This document shows, piece by piece, positions 9,267 through 17,716 of a DNA stretch of 64,000 nucleotides; positions within the stretch are counted from its first letter, which is position 1; the number at the start of each line of letters is the position of its first letter. This DNA is from Pseudomonadota bacterium (GTDB lineage Bacteria; Pseudomonadota; Alphaproteobacteria; Rhodobacterales; Rhodobacteraceae): positions 1 through 64,000 of the forward strand of contig JAFEFU010000019.1 of the NCBI GenBank assembly GCA_018240425.1. The letters run 5' to 3'. The position numbers and the translations under genes are program-made. Below the pieces are notes generated by a model. The model was not told the DNA's origin. It saw nothing but the letters and a program-made list of their open reading frames with translations, and searched no databases.

Positions 9267-9584
9267 ATGGCACGGATATGCGGATGGGCGCTGGTCGGCG
9301 CGGGGCTGCTGGCGGCGGGATGCACCAATGATCCCGGGTTCATCGGCGTTCCCGGCATCCGCGAGACCGACGCGGCTTCGGTCGCGTCCTGCAAGTACCT
9401 GACCGACATCACCGGCACTCCCAGCGTCTTCGGCCCCCTGGCCAGCGAGGGGCTGAAATATTCGCACAACCAGATCCTGGCCGAGGCCCGCGACTCGGGC
9501 GCCGACACGGTGGTGTTCGACAAGGTGGCGCCCGGCACCGACGTCTATCGCCTGCACGCCGTCGCCTATCGCTGCGGCACCTGA
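9267..9584 (+). CDS. small lipoprotein, DUF4156-like
   Basis: This 105-residue precursor has a signal peptide ending in a lipobox, LAAGC at about residues 14-18, so Cys18 would be lipidated and the mature protein anchored to an envelope membrane. The mature part has an alpha/beta pattern with SVASCKYLTDITGT and a C-terminal Y-R-C-G, giving two cysteines able to form a disulfide. This resembles the DUF4156 family (E. coli YjeI), whose function is unknown. The ATG at 9267 places the charged residues just before the hydrophobic core; an upstream in-frame start would bury the signal peptide. It runs towards the opposite-strand gene that ends 9 bases away. Confidence 0.7.
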   Translation: MARICGWALVGAGLLAAGCTNDPGFIGVPGIRETDAASVASCKYLTDITGTPSVFGPLASEGLKYSHNQILAEARDSGADTVVFDKVAPGTDVYRLHAVAYRCGT

Positions 9585-9593
9585 GACGCGGCC

Positions 9594-10523
9594 CTACGCC
9601 TGCGGCTTCGTCCCGCCCTTCCGGCACAGGGTGGCGAGATAGGTGGCGCGCTCGGCCAGCACCTCGTTGTCCAGCCGTGCGGCGGCGTTCCGGGCGGCCT
9701 GCGCGGCAAGGCAGGGGCGGCCGTCGGCCTCGAGCCGGCTGATCAGGCGGCGCAGGTAGGGCAGGTTGTTGCGCCGCGCCCGCCAGAAGGTCCAGAAGAG
9801 CCGCGCATCGAAGCTGCCGCTGGCGGCAGAGGACAGGACGGAATGCAGGATGTGCATGGACGAGAGGCTGGCGTAGAGGTCGGCCCCGGCATGACGGACC
9901 GGCAGGAGGGTGGCGAAAGGCCGGCGGAAGAGGGCCGCGTGCATCGCGTCGAAGGTCTGGTCGGGGTCGAAGATCACATAGACCTGGCCCGCGCCCTCGG
10001 TCATGTCGGGGGCATAGCCGTAGCGGTCGGTGAAGGTCAGCCGCCGATGTTCGGCAAAACGCGGATCCCAGCCGGCGATGGCGGGGTCGAGCGTGGCCTG
10101 CGGTTGCAGCAGGATGACGGTCGCGCCGGGGGCGGCCACCGAATAGGCTGCGGCCGCATAGCCCGCCATCCCGGCCCCGAAGAAGACGACCTTCTCGAAC
10201 TGCTCGAAGAAGGCGTCGTCGACCATGCGGTCGAAGAAGGCGTAGATCGCGGGGTCGCGATACCAGCGGTCGCGGTGGGCGATCAGGCACAGGTGCGACC
10301 AGTCGCGCATCTCGCAGACGCTGAGGCCGAAGGGCATCTGGTCGGGCTGGCGGAGACGGATGGTCTCGGCGGTCTCGAAGGTGACGATGAGCGTGGGCTT
10401 GCGCGCCACGAACAGCGCAGCATGGTCGGCCCCGAGGGGGCGGAAGAATCCTTCGCGCTGGCCGACATCGTCAAGCCGCGCCAGCCATTCGGCCGCGGAC
10501 GAAGACCCTTGGTCCTTCAGCAC
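9594..10523 (-). CDS. uncharacterised protein (309 residues)
   Basis: The gene is not recognised with confidence. The protein starts from a GTG codon and contains VVFFGAGMAGYAAAAYSVAAPGATVILLQPQA near the middle (only part is diagnostic: G-A-G-M-A-G-Y), which looks like the turn after a beta strand in an alpha/beta hydrolase or Rossmann-like fold. No catalytic triad or cofactor motif is evident. The C-terminal third is helical with Arg-rich stretches. Homologues in Rhodobacterales are, to my recollection, sometimes labelled as phosphoadenosine phosphosulfate reductase-like, but the CGLH-type reductase cysteine motif is absent, so I do not adopt that label. It sits between a lipoprotein and a glycosyltransferase. 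Confidence 0.6.
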   Translation of the reverse strand: MLKDQGSSSAAEWLARLDDVGQREGFFRPLGADHAALFVARKPTLIVTFETAETIRLRQPDQMPFGLSVCEMRDWSHLCLIAHRDRWYRDPAIYAFFDRMVDDAFFEQFEKVVFFGAGMAGYAAAAYSVAAPGATVILLQPQATLDPAIAGWDPRFAEHRRLTFTDRYGYAPDMTEGAGQVYVIFDPDQTFDAMHAALFRRPFATLLPVRHAGADLYASLSSMHILHSVLSSAASGSFDARLFWTFWRARRNNLPYLRRLISRLEADGRPCLAAQAARNAAARLDNEVLAERATYLATLCRKGGTKPQA

Positions 10524-10696
10524 AGTCCCACCAGCGATTATTGCCCCACTACGCAGTCCCGACGCAAAAGGGGGCCGCGCGCGTTCACCTTATCACGGCC
10601 CGGCCGGGGAGGCGCAAGGCTTGGCCCGACGGCGGGCGCGAAATCCCGGCTCAGGGGGGCTTTTCGGTGTGGCGGGGTTTCCCGCGGCGGGCCAGT

Positions 10697-11767
10697 TCAG
10701 CCGCTCCGGCCCGATTGTTGCCCGGCCGCAAGATCCATCAGCAGGCGCTGTTCGGCCGCGTCGGGCAGGCGGCTCTCGCCGGCCATCATCAGCCGCCCGA
10801 GGAGCGCACGCCAGGCTTCGTCGGCCATGAGCGCGGCGAAACGCTCCTGCCGCCAGCCCACCGCGCGCCGGTGCAGGCCCGCGAGCACCGGATCGGCGCG
10901 CAGCCGGTCGCGCAGCGGGGCGCATCCGGCGAAACGCGCGGCCAGCCGGCTGTCGGTTTCCTGCGTCAGGTTGCGCTCGACCCAATAGGACAGATCGAAC
11001 CCCGAGGCGGCGCGGTTGGCCCGGCCACGGTCGCTTTTCAACACATAATCCTGCATCGAGCCGAGCGCGTAATGGTTCAGTTGCGCCAGCCGGTAGTTGT
11101 CCTGGCCGTAGGGAGAAAAAAGCCTGCCGGAATGGTAGGCGGCGGGCAGTTCGCGCCCCGACCCGTCGAACCAGCGCTGGCCGGACAGCCGCGCGGGATC
11201 GGGCTTGCGCGGGCGGTGGACGCCAAGCCGGCCGTAGCTGCCGTCGTTGCGAAAGAGCGTCTTGAACATCGCCGCCCGCCAGGGCCAGCCCATCACCGCA
11301 GGCGCGGCGCGCACGAACCGCTCGGGGACGGGGCGATCCTCATGGCCATAGGCGCCGCCGTTGCCGTAAAGCCGCCAGGTCAGCGGCAGGGCGGTGGCCT
11401 CGGGCAGGGCGGCGAAGAGGGCGGACAGGGTGCCGTCGCCGGTGTGGATGGTGACGAATTCGTCGATGTCGAGGGCCATGATCCAGTCGGCGGCACGGCG
11501 CAGCGGATGGGTTTCGGCCGACTTGAGCGCGGCCCACTGCGGGCCTTCCTTCCAGGGGCCGGGGTTGCGGAGGTGGGCAAGCCAGCCCAGATCGGCCAGC
11601 CGGTCGAGCATGAGGTCGCTGCCGTCGTCGCAGTCGTTCGAGAAGACGAGGAAATCGGTGAAGCCCGCATGGCGGTGCCAGGCCAGCCAGTCGATCAGGA
11701 AGGCGCCCTCGTTCCTGACCGTCAGGATGGCAAGGACGCGCGGGGCGGCCTCTGGCCTCGCGGTCAT
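10697..11767 (-). CDS. family 2-type glycosyltransferase
   Basis: The 356-residue protein begins PRVLAILTVRNEGAFLIDWL, the GT-A N-terminal strand with the T-V-R-N-E motif, and has D100-I-D102 in MALDIDEF, the metal-binding DxD. This resembles GT2/GT92-like enzymes (Glyco_tranf_2_4) found singly or near other glycosyl genes in Rhodobacterales. The acceptor is unknown. No membrane segment is seen, so it is cytoplasmic. Its ATG overlaps the mazG stop (ATGA), so it is translated with mazG, though the pairing suggests no shared pathway. Confidence 0.8.
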   Translation of the reverse strand: MTARPEAAPRVLAILTVRNEGAFLIDWLAWHRHAGFTDFLVFSNDCDDGSDLMLDRLADLGWLAHLRNPGPWKEGPQWAALKSAETHPLRRAADWIMALDIDEFVTIHTGDGTLSALFAALPEATALPLTWRLYGNGGAYGHEDRPVPERFVRAAPAVMGWPWRAAMFKTLFRNDGSYGRLGVHRPRKPDPARLSGQRWFDGSGRELPAAYHSGRLFSPYGQDNYRLAQLNHYALGSMQDYVLKSDRGRANRAASGFDLSYWVERNLTQETDSRLAARFAGCAPLRDRLRADPVLAGLHRRAVGWRQERFAALMADEAWRALLGRLMMAGESRLPDAAEQRLLMDLAAGQQSGRSG

Positions 11768-12600
11768 TGCGCGGCCTTCTCCGCTGTCTTGGCCTCGTTC
11801 CAGAGCGCGTCCATTTCCGCCAGGTCGCTGTCCTCGGGGCGCTTGCCGCGCATGGCGAGGCCCGCCTCGATGGCGCGGAAGCGGCGGGTGAACTTGGCGT
11901 TGGCGGCGCGGAGCGCGGATTCTGGGTCGATCTTCAGGTGCCGCGCCAGGTTGGCGGCGACGAAGAGAAGGTCGCCGAACTCCTCGAACACCTCGGCCTC
12001 GGTCTTGATGGCGCGCGCCTCGTTCAGCTCGCGCGCTTCCTCGACGATCTTGTCGATGACTTCGGCGGTGGACGGCCAGTCGAAACCGACGCGGGCCGCG
12101 CGGTTCTGAAGCTTCACCGCCCGGGTCAGCGCCGGCAGTCCCGCCGCCACCCCGTCGAGCGTGCCGGCCTCGGCCTTGCCTGCCCGTTCGGCCGCCTTCA
12201 GCCTTTCCCAGTCGCGGGTCTGCTGGGCGGCGGACTTGTCGCGGCTTTCGCCGCCGAAGACATGGGGATGGCGGGCGACCATCTTGTCGCTGATCGCCCT
12301 GACCACGGCGGCAAAGTCGAAATACCCGGCCTCGGCGCCCATCTGCGCGTGATAGACGGTCTGGAGGAGAAGATCGCCCAGCTCGCCCTTCAGCTCGCCC
12401 CAGGCCCCGCGGTCGATGGCGTCGGCGACCTCGTAGGCCTCTTCGATCGTGTAGGGGGCGATGCTGGCGAAATCCTGCTCCAGATCCCAGGGGCAGCCGG
12501 TCGCCGGATCGCGCAGGCGGGCCATGATCTCGACCAGCCGGTCGATGCCGCCCTCGGGGTCATGGACCAGCGCGTCCGAGGCGGCGCGGTCATTGGTCAT
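11764..12600 (-). CDS. mazG: nucleoside triphosphate pyrophosphohydrolase MazG
   Basis: The 278-residue protein carries two tandem MazG domains. The first has EEAYE (residues 53-57) and ELGDLLLQ (73-80); the second has EEARELNEA and EEFGDLLF. These acidic motifs hold Mg2+ for hydrolysis of (d)NTPs to NMP and pyrophosphate, a nucleotide-pool cleansing reaction. Length matches E. coli MazG (263). The start ATGACCAATGAC was chosen; longer in-frame frames upstream overlap the divergent amidohydrolase and lack coding sense. It is divergent from the M20 gene with a 60-base gap and coupled to the glycosyltransferase. Confidence 0.95.
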   Translation of the reverse strand: MTNDRAASDALVHDPEGGIDRLVEIMARLRDPATGCPWDLEQDFASIAPYTIEEAYEVADAIDRGAWGELKGELGDLLLQTVYHAQMGAEAGYFDFAAVVRAISDKMVARHPHVFGGESRDKSAAQQTRDWERLKAAERAGKAEAGTLDGVAAGLPALTRAVKLQNRAARVGFDWPSTAEVIDKIVEEARELNEARAIKTEAEVFEEFGDLLFVAANLARHLKIDPESALRAANAKFTRRFRAIEAGLAMRGKRPEDSDLAEMDALWNEAKTAEKAAQ

Positions 12601-12660
12601 TGCAGTCCCCCCTGAATTGGCGTCTCTTCTGGCTAACGCGAACCAGACCCGAGAGTCCAC

Positions 12661-13824
12661 ATGCCAGTCCTGAACCGCATCGCCGCCCTTGCCCCCGAGA
12701 TGAAGGAGTGGCGCCAGTATCTGCACCGCCATCCCGAACTGTCCTTCGACCTGCCCAAGACCGCGGCCTATGTCGCCGCGCGGCTGCGCGAGATCGGCGT
12801 GGACGAGATCCACGAGGGCATCGCGCAAAGCGGGATCGTGGCGATCATCGAGGGCCAGGGCGAGGGGCCGACCATCGGGCTCAGGGCCGACATGGACGCC
12901 CTGCCGATCGAGGAGATGACCGGGGCCGCCTACGTCTCGACCCATCCCGGCAAGATGCATGCCTGCGGCCATGACGGCCATACGGCGATGCTTCTCGGGG
13001 CGGCGAAATACCTGGCCGAGACCCGGCGGTTCAAGGGACGTGTCGCGCTTCTGTTCCAGCCCGCCGAAGAGGACGGCGGCGGCGGGCAGGCGATGGTGAA
13101 GGAAGGGGTGATGGAGCGGTTCGGCGTGGCAGAGGTCTACGGCATCCACAATGCCCCGAACCTGCCCTTCGGCCATTTCCAGACGACGCCCGGCCCGATC
13201 ATGGCCGCGGTCGACACGCTGACCGTGGTGCTGACCGGGCGCGGCGGCCATGCCGCTACCCCGCACGAGGCGGTCGATCCGGTCATCGCCACCGTGGGCA
13301 TCGTCGGCGCGTTGCAGTCGATCCTGACGCGCAACATGAACCCGATCGAGCAGGGGGTGATCTCGGTCACGCAGATCCATGCCGGCACGGTGTCTAACGT
13401 GATCCCGGAAACCGCGATGTTCCAGGCCACGATCCGCAGCTTCGATCCGGCGGTGCGCGAGATGCTGAAGACCCGCGTCCATGCGATCATCGAGGGCCAT
13501 GCCGCCGCCTATGGGGTGACGGCTTCGGTCGACTATGACTGGGGCTATCCGGCCACCGTCAACGACCCGGACAAGACCCGCTTTGCCGTGGGCGTGGCGC
13601 GCGAGGTGGCGGGCGACGCGGCGGTGAACGACGAGGCGCCGCGCGAAATGGGATCGGAGGATTTCTCCTACATGCTCGAGGCGCGGCCCGGCGCCTACCT
13701 GTTTCTCGGCACCGGGCCGGGGGCAGGGCTGCACCACCCGAAGTTCGACTTCAACGACGAGGCGGCACCGATCGGGGCGAGCTACCTTGCGCGGCTGGTC
13801 GAGGCGGCGCAGCCCCTGGGGTGA
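12661..13824 (+). CDS. M20D family amidohydrolase (hippurate hydrolase/amidase-like)
   Basis: The 387-residue metallohydrolase has RADMDALPIEE (about residues 75-85), the M20D metal motif MHACGHDGHT (99-108), a catalytic Glu pair in QPAEEDGGGG and the dimerisation segment GRGGHAATPHEAVDP. The family removes acyl groups from amino acids (hippurate, N-acetyl-amino acids, IAA conjugates). The exact substrate cannot be told. No signal peptide. It is divergent from mazG and convergent with the MT-A70 gene, so it is probably monocistronic. Confidence 0.92.
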   Translation: MPVLNRIAALAPEMKEWRQYLHRHPELSFDLPKTAAYVAARLREIGVDEIHEGIAQSGIVAIIEGQGEGPTIGLRADMDALPIEEMTGAAYVSTHPGKMHACGHDGHTAMLLGAAKYLAETRRFKGRVALLFQPAEEDGGGGQAMVKEGVMERFGVAEVYGIHNAPNLPFGHFQTTPGPIMAAVDTLTVVLTGRGGHAATPHEAVDPVIATVGIVGALQSILTRNMNPIEQGVISVTQIHAGTVSNVIPETAMFQATIRSFDPAVREMLKTRVHAIIEGHAAAYGVTASVDYDWGYPATVNDPDKTRFAVGVAREVAGDAAVNDEAPREMGSEDFSYMLEARPGAYLFLGTGPGAGLHHPKFDFNDEAAPIGASYLARLVEAAQPLG

Positions 13825-13828
13825 GGGG

Positions 13829-14482
13829 TCAGCGCCGTTTCGCGGCGGCCGCCAGGGGGATGACCTGCGCCTGCGAATGGTTGGCGTAGGTGTCCCAGGT
13901 GGGATGGTAGTCCTCGGACTGGTTGCCCCAGACCGTCCAGCCGACGCGCGGCCCGCGTGCGAACAGTTCCAGCCGCGGGCCGGGGCTGCATCCCTCGATG
14001 AGCGCATATTGTTCGTCGGGCTTGCGGCTGTGTTCGCGTTTCTGGGTCGAGATGATGTTCTCCTGCGTTCGCCCCAGTTGCTGGGTGCGCGCGTTCTTGC
14101 CGCGCACACCGAACAGCAGGATTTCGGTCACGTTGCGAAAATAGAAGCCGACCCCGCGCCGGTCGGGCCCGCCGTCCTTCCTGACCTTGTACCAGATGAT
14201 GTTGCTCTTGTAGGAGAATCCCCAGTTCTCCATCACCTTCAGCCCTTCGGGCAGAAGGGCGTTGGGCACCCATAAGTAAAGATGCGCTGTGTCGGCAACG
14301 ATGGCCTCGACCGGCAGGTCGCAGATTTCCCGCAGGCCCATCGTCGGATAGCGCGTGAGGCGCCGGTGTTCCGGGGCCATCTTGCCGGTCCGGTTCTGGA
14401 ACTGCCAAGGCGGGTCGGCCAGAACCGTCTTGAACCGGGTCTTTCCGGCCTTGGCCAGAAGATCGTCAGCCGCGGTTGTCAT
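13829..14482 (-). CDS. MT-A70 family N6-adenine methyltransferase
   Basis: The 217-residue protein has the DPPW catalytic motif (residues 23-26) in VLADPPWQF and the MT-A70 follow-up elements Y-P-T-M, HLYLWVPNALL and a late N-I-I-W-Y-K strand. DPPW enzymes transfer methyl from SAM to N6 of adenine in DNA or, in eukaryotic relatives, RNA. A GAGGACGAG stretch just before the ATG at 14482 supports this start. An in-frame extension upstream is rich in A/T and non-coding in appearance. No restriction endonuclease or specificity subunit lies nearby, so it is an orphan enzyme, as is common for phage- or chromosome-borne MT-A70. Target sequence unknown. Confidence 0.88.
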   Translation of the reverse strand: MTTAADDLLAKAGKTRFKTVLADPPWQFQNRTGKMAPEHRRLTRYPTMGLREICDLPVEAIVADTAHLYLWVPNALLPEGLKVMENWGFSYKSNIIWYKVRKDGGPDRRGVGFYFRNVTEILLFGVRGKNARTQQLGRTQENIISTQKREHSRKPDEQYALIEGCSPGPRLELFARGPRVGWTVWGNQSEDYHPTWDTYANHSQAQVIPLAAAAKRR

Positions 14483-14652
14483 GTCTCGTCCTCGATGTAG
14501 AGCGATTTGCGGATTCCGAAAACCAGCAGGGGGCAGCCTGTTCGTCAACATGTGGTGGGCGGATGCGACCCTACTGCCATTTGTATGTTCAGACGTAAAC
14601 TTATCAAAGCCGGTTCTGCATTTCAGGCGGGCAACGGCTGTTCCCGTGTCTT

Positions 14653-14694
14653 TTTGATCAAACCCCTTGCCCATCGCCATTCATCGGCTATGGT
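14653..14694 (+). promoter_or_regulatory. candidate promoter of the aminotransferase with TTTGATCAAA upstream site
   Basis: A perfect 10-bp palindrome TTTGATCAAA (14653-14662) is followed after four bases by a -35-like TTGCCC (14667-14672) and, after 16 bases, a -10-like TATGGT (14689-14694). The same palindrome, in the same place relative to a TTGACT box, precedes speB (16172-16181). Position upstream of -35 would fit an activator. No protein is identified. Confidence 0.5.
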
Positions 14695-14697
14695 GAA

Positions 14698-14714
14698 CCA
14701 GTCATATTGACTGG
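14698..14714. promoter_or_regulatory. perfect palindrome CCAGTCATATTGACTGG at the aminotransferase start region
   Basis: Seven-base arms CCAGTCA and TGACTGG surround TAT, ten bases before the ATG. Overlapping its left side is TGGTGAACCA (14691-14700), a GntR-like half-site pattern (TGGT-N2-ACCA). Location at the predicted transcription start suggests a repressor site, or a hairpin in the 5' leader that would hide the ribosome site. Confidence 0.5.
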
Positions 14715-14723
14715 AGATTCAAA

Positions 14724-16127
14724 ATGTCCCACGCCGCACCTGCGAAATCCAACGAGGCGCTCTGGGAGATGGACCGGGCGCACAGCCTGCATCCCTGGAC
14801 CAACTTCGGCCCGTTCGAGGAGAAGGGCGCGCTGGTCATCACGCGCGGCGAGGGCTGTCATCTGTGGGATGCCGACGGGCGGCGCTATCTGGACGCGGTG
14901 GGCGGGCTCTGGTGCACCAACATCGGCCTTGGCCGGCGCGAGATGGCGGACGCGATCGCCGATCAGGCGATGAAGCTGGCCTTTTCCAACACCTTCGTCG
15001 ACATGACCAACGATCCGGCGGCGCGGCTGGCGGCGCGGCTCGCCGAGCTTGCGCCCGGCGATCTGAACCGCGTGCATTTCACCACCGGCGGCTCGACCGC
15101 GGTGGATACGGCGGTGCGCATGGTCAGTTTCTACCACCATGCGCGCGGCAATCCCGAAAAGACGGGGATCGTGGCGCGGGAAAACTCCTATCATGGCTCG
15201 ACCTACCTTTGCCAATCGGTCGGCAAGCGGAACGGCGACCGGGTCGAGGAGTTCCGCTACAAGCAGGATGGAATCTGGCACCTGACCTGCCCGAACCCCT
15301 ATCGCCGCCCCGAGGGGATGGACGAGGCCGCCTTCTGCGACTGGCTCATCGCCGAGTTCGAGGCGCTGATCGCGCGGGTGGGGCCGGAGCAGATCGGCGG
15401 CTTCATCGCCGAGCCGGTCCAGGCCTCGGGCGGGATCATCGTGCCGCCCGAGGGCTATCTGCGGCGCATGTGGGAGGTGTGCCGGAAGCACGACATCCTG
15501 TTCATCGCCGACGAGGTGGTGACCGGGTTCGGCCGGCTTGGCCACTGGTTCGCGAGCCTTGACGAGTTCGGCGTCCTGCCCGACATCGTCACCTGCGCCA
15601 AGGGCCTGACCTCTGGCTATCAACCCCTTGGCGCGGTTGTCTTTTCCGACCGCATCTGGGCGGAGATGGCCGAGGGGGGGAGCCGCTGGTTCACCTCGGG
15701 CTACACCTATTCCGGCCATCCGGTCGCCTGCGCGGCGGGGCTGAAGAACATCGAGATCATCGAGCGCGAGGGGCTTCTGGCCCAGGCGGCGCGCGTGGGC
15801 GCCTGTTTCCAGGAGCGGCTGAAGCGGCTGGAGAGCCTGGCGCTGGTCGGGCAGGTGCGCGGGCGGGGGCTGATGCTCTGCGTCGAGAACGTCGCCGACA
15901 AGACGAGCAAGCGGCTCTTGCCCGACGCGGTGGGGGAATCGAAGCGCATCTCGGACGCCTGCGAGGAGATGGGGCTGATGGTGCGCCCGATCGGCCACCT
16001 GAACGTGATGTCGCCGCCGCTGGTGATCACCGAGGGCCAGGTCGATTTCATCGCCGAGACGCTGGAAAAGGCGATAAGGAGGGTGACGGACGATCTGGTG
16101 CGCGAGGGCTGGAAGATCGGCGGATAG
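14724..16127 (+). CDS. class III aminotransferase, probably polyamine/omega-amine transaminase
   Basis: This 467-residue PLP enzyme belongs to the class III (omega) transaminases: GGSTAVDTA for phosphate binding, D263-E-V-V-T-G-F-G-R for the pyridine ring, and the PLP lysine K293 in TCAKGLTSGY. It resembles the SpuC/YgjG-type and related pyruvate-dependent enzymes used for putrescine or other amines. An agmatinase-like gene follows at about 160 bases, with a shared regulatory palindrome, so putrescine catabolism (agmatine to putrescine to 4-aminobutanal) is a reasonable inference. Beta-alanine or other amino-donors remain possible. Confidence 0.88.
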   Translation: MSHAAPAKSNEALWEMDRAHSLHPWTNFGPFEEKGALVITRGEGCHLWDADGRRYLDAVGGLWCTNIGLGRREMADAIADQAMKLAFSNTFVDMTNDPAARLAARLAELAPGDLNRVHFTTGGSTAVDTAVRMVSFYHHARGNPEKTGIVARENSYHGSTYLCQSVGKRNGDRVEEFRYKQDGIWHLTCPNPYRRPEGMDEAAFCDWLIAEFEALIARVGPEQIGGFIAEPVQASGGIIVPPEGYLRRMWEVCRKHDILFIADEVVTGFGRLGHWFASLDEFGVLPDIVTCAKGLTSGYQPLGAVVFSDRIWAEMAEGGSRWFTSGYTYSGHPVACAAGLKNIEIIEREGLLAQAARVGACFQERLKRLESLALVGQVRGRGLMLCVENVADKTSKRLLPDAVGESKRISDACEEMGLMVRPIGHLNVMSPPLVITEGQVDFIAETLEKAIRRVTDDLVREGWKIGG

Positions 16128-16170
16128 GGGCGGCGTGCGGCGCAAGGCCTCCGGCCGCTGTGCCTGGTTT

Positions 16171-16193
16171 ATTTGATCAAATCACCCTTGACT
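16171..16193 (+). promoter_or_regulatory. second ATTTGATCAAAT site with -35 box, upstream of speB
   Basis: ATTTGATCAAAT (16171-16182) is a perfect 12-bp palindrome containing the same TTTGATCAAA found before the aminotransferase. A TTGACT box (16188-16193) follows six bases after the inner palindrome; the expected -10 position (about 16211) reads CTTCTT, a poor match. A regulated promoter for speB is likely. Confidence 0.45.
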
Positions 16194-16286
16194 CCCGCCC
16201 CCCTCTCGGGCTTCTTCGCCTGACCCGGATCCGCCCGTCTCCGGCCATATGGCAACGACAGGGCGCATTTGCCTCGGGGTATCCAC

Positions 16287-17252
16287 ATGGCACTCGAAGA
16301 TGCAAAGACGCAGGTCGATACTGCGTTCACCCGCAAGGGCCTGAAGGGCCTTGCCTTTGAAAACGCGTTCGGAGGGGCGACGAGCTTCCTGCGCCGGACC
16401 TTGACCAAGGATCTGACCGGCGTCGAGCTGGCCATCACCGGGGTTCCGTTCGACCAGGCGGTCAGCCACCGCACCGGCACCCGCTTCGGCCCACGCGCAA
16501 TCCGCGAGGCCTCGTGTCTGCAACCCTACGACCCGCCGCACGGCTGGCCGACCAGCCCGCTCGAGGAGATGGCGATCGTCGATTACGGCGATCTCGCCTT
16601 CGACTATGCCCGGGTCGCCGATTTCCCGGCGGCGCTGACCGCCCACATCCGCACCATCCTTGCGGCAGGCGCCGGGTCGGTGACGCTCGGGGGCGATCAT
16701 TACATCACCTTCCCGATCCTTCAGGCCTATGCCGAGAAGTTCGGGCCTGTCAGCCTCATCCATTTCGACGCCCATTCCGACCTCTGGCCCGACGACGACC
16801 TGACGCGGATCGACCACGGGACGATGTTCTACAAGGCGGTCAGGCAGGGCTATGTCGATCCCGGGCACTCAGTGCAGATCGGCATCCGCACCACGACCGA
16901 GGATTACCTGGGCGTCAACGTCATCACCGCGCGCGAGGCGCACGAGACGGGCGTGGCTGCGGTGGTGGCGCGGGTCAAGGAGATCGTCGGCGACCGGCCG
17001 GCCTACCTGACCTTCGACATCGACGCGCTCGACCCGGCCTTCGCGCCCGGCACCGGCACCCCGGTCTGGGGCGGGCTGGCAAGCTGGCAGGCGGCGGCGA
17101 TCCTGCGCGATCTGGCCGGAATCAACCTCGTCGGCGGCGACGTGGTCGAGGTCTCGCCCCCCTATGACACCACCGGGGCGACGGCGATCGCCGGGGCGCA
17201 TGTCGCCCATGAGCTGATCTGCCTGTACCACTGGGCCAGGACGAGGCGGTGA
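16287..17252 (+). CDS. speB: agmatinase (ureohydrolase)
   Basis: The 321-residue ureohydrolase keeps all Mn2+ ligands: H138 in GGDHY, D161/H163/D165 in HFDAHSD, and D244/D246 in TFDIDALDP. Agmatinases hydrolyse agmatine to putrescine and urea. The P-V-W-G-G-L segment is typical of the agmatinase/guanidinobutyrase branch. The ATG at 16287 was preferred to a TTG six codons upstream. It follows the aminotransferase and shares its candidate regulatory motif, which supports a role in polyamine use. Guanidinobutyrase or another guanidino substrate cannot be excluded by sequence. Confidence 0.88.
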   Translation: MALEDAKTQVDTAFTRKGLKGLAFENAFGGATSFLRRTLTKDLTGVELAITGVPFDQAVSHRTGTRFGPRAIREASCLQPYDPPHGWPTSPLEEMAIVDYGDLAFDYARVADFPAALTAHIRTILAAGAGSVTLGGDHYITFPILQAYAEKFGPVSLIHFDAHSDLWPDDDLTRIDHGTMFYKAVRQGYVDPGHSVQIGIRTTTEDYLGVNVITAREAHETGVAAVVARVKEIVGDRPAYLTFDIDALDPAFAPGTGTPVWGGLASWQAAAILRDLAGINLVGGDVVEVSPPYDTTGATAIAGAHVAHELICLYHWARTRR

Positions 17253-17262
17253 GGGCGGGGCG

Positions 17263-17685
17263 GTGAGGGCGGCGCGCCTTTCGCTCGCGGCGCTGATCCT
17301 CCTCATTGCCGGGGCGATGGCCTGGGTGCGCCTGGCCCCCGACGATCCGGCGCGCTGGCAGGTGCCTGTCGACAGTCCGGGGGCGGGGGCGCGGGCGACG
17401 GTCCTGCTGGCCGATCCCGACCCGGCTGCGGTGCTGGCCCGGCTCGACCGGATCGCGCTGGCGACGGCGCGCACCCGGCGGCTGGCGGGCAGCCCCGGCG
17501 CGGGCCGGATCACCTGGGTCACGCGCTCGGCGCTGTTCGGCTTTCCCGACTACACGACCGCCGAGGCGCGGCCCGAGGGGCGGGCGACAAGGCTCGCGCT
17601 CTGGGCCCGCCAGCGCTATGGGCGCGGCGATTTCGGGGTGAATCAGGCGCGGCTCGACGACTGGCTGGCGCGGTTGGCCCCTTGA
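17263..17685 (+). CDS. DUF1499 family membrane-anchored protein
   Basis: The 140-residue protein starts from GTG and has an N-terminal hydrophobic segment (about residues 6-22), then a domain ending in [20 protein letters not shown], which matches the conserved C-terminus of DUF1499 (usually R-x-R-x-G-x-x-D-x-G-V-N-R-x-R). Function unknown; most members are single-pass or periplasmic. The GTG lies 11 bases after the speB stop, so it is likely co-transcribed with speB; 31 bases then separate it from prfA. Confidence 0.75.
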   Translation: MRAARLSLAALILLIAGAMAWVRLAPDDPARWQVPVDSPGAGARATVLLADPDPAAVLARLDRIALATARTRRLAGSPGAGRITWVTRSALFGFPDYTTAEARPEGRATRLALWARQRYGRGDFGVNQARLDDWLARLAP

Positions 17686-17716
17686 CCCGACGGGTGGCTC
17701 GGGCCATGAGGCAGGC

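Noticed and set aside
9594..10523. Phosphoadenosine phosphosulfate reductase
   Set aside because: I recall that label being used for relatives, but no catalytic Cys motif or PAPS-binding loop is visible, so the gene was left as uncharacterised.
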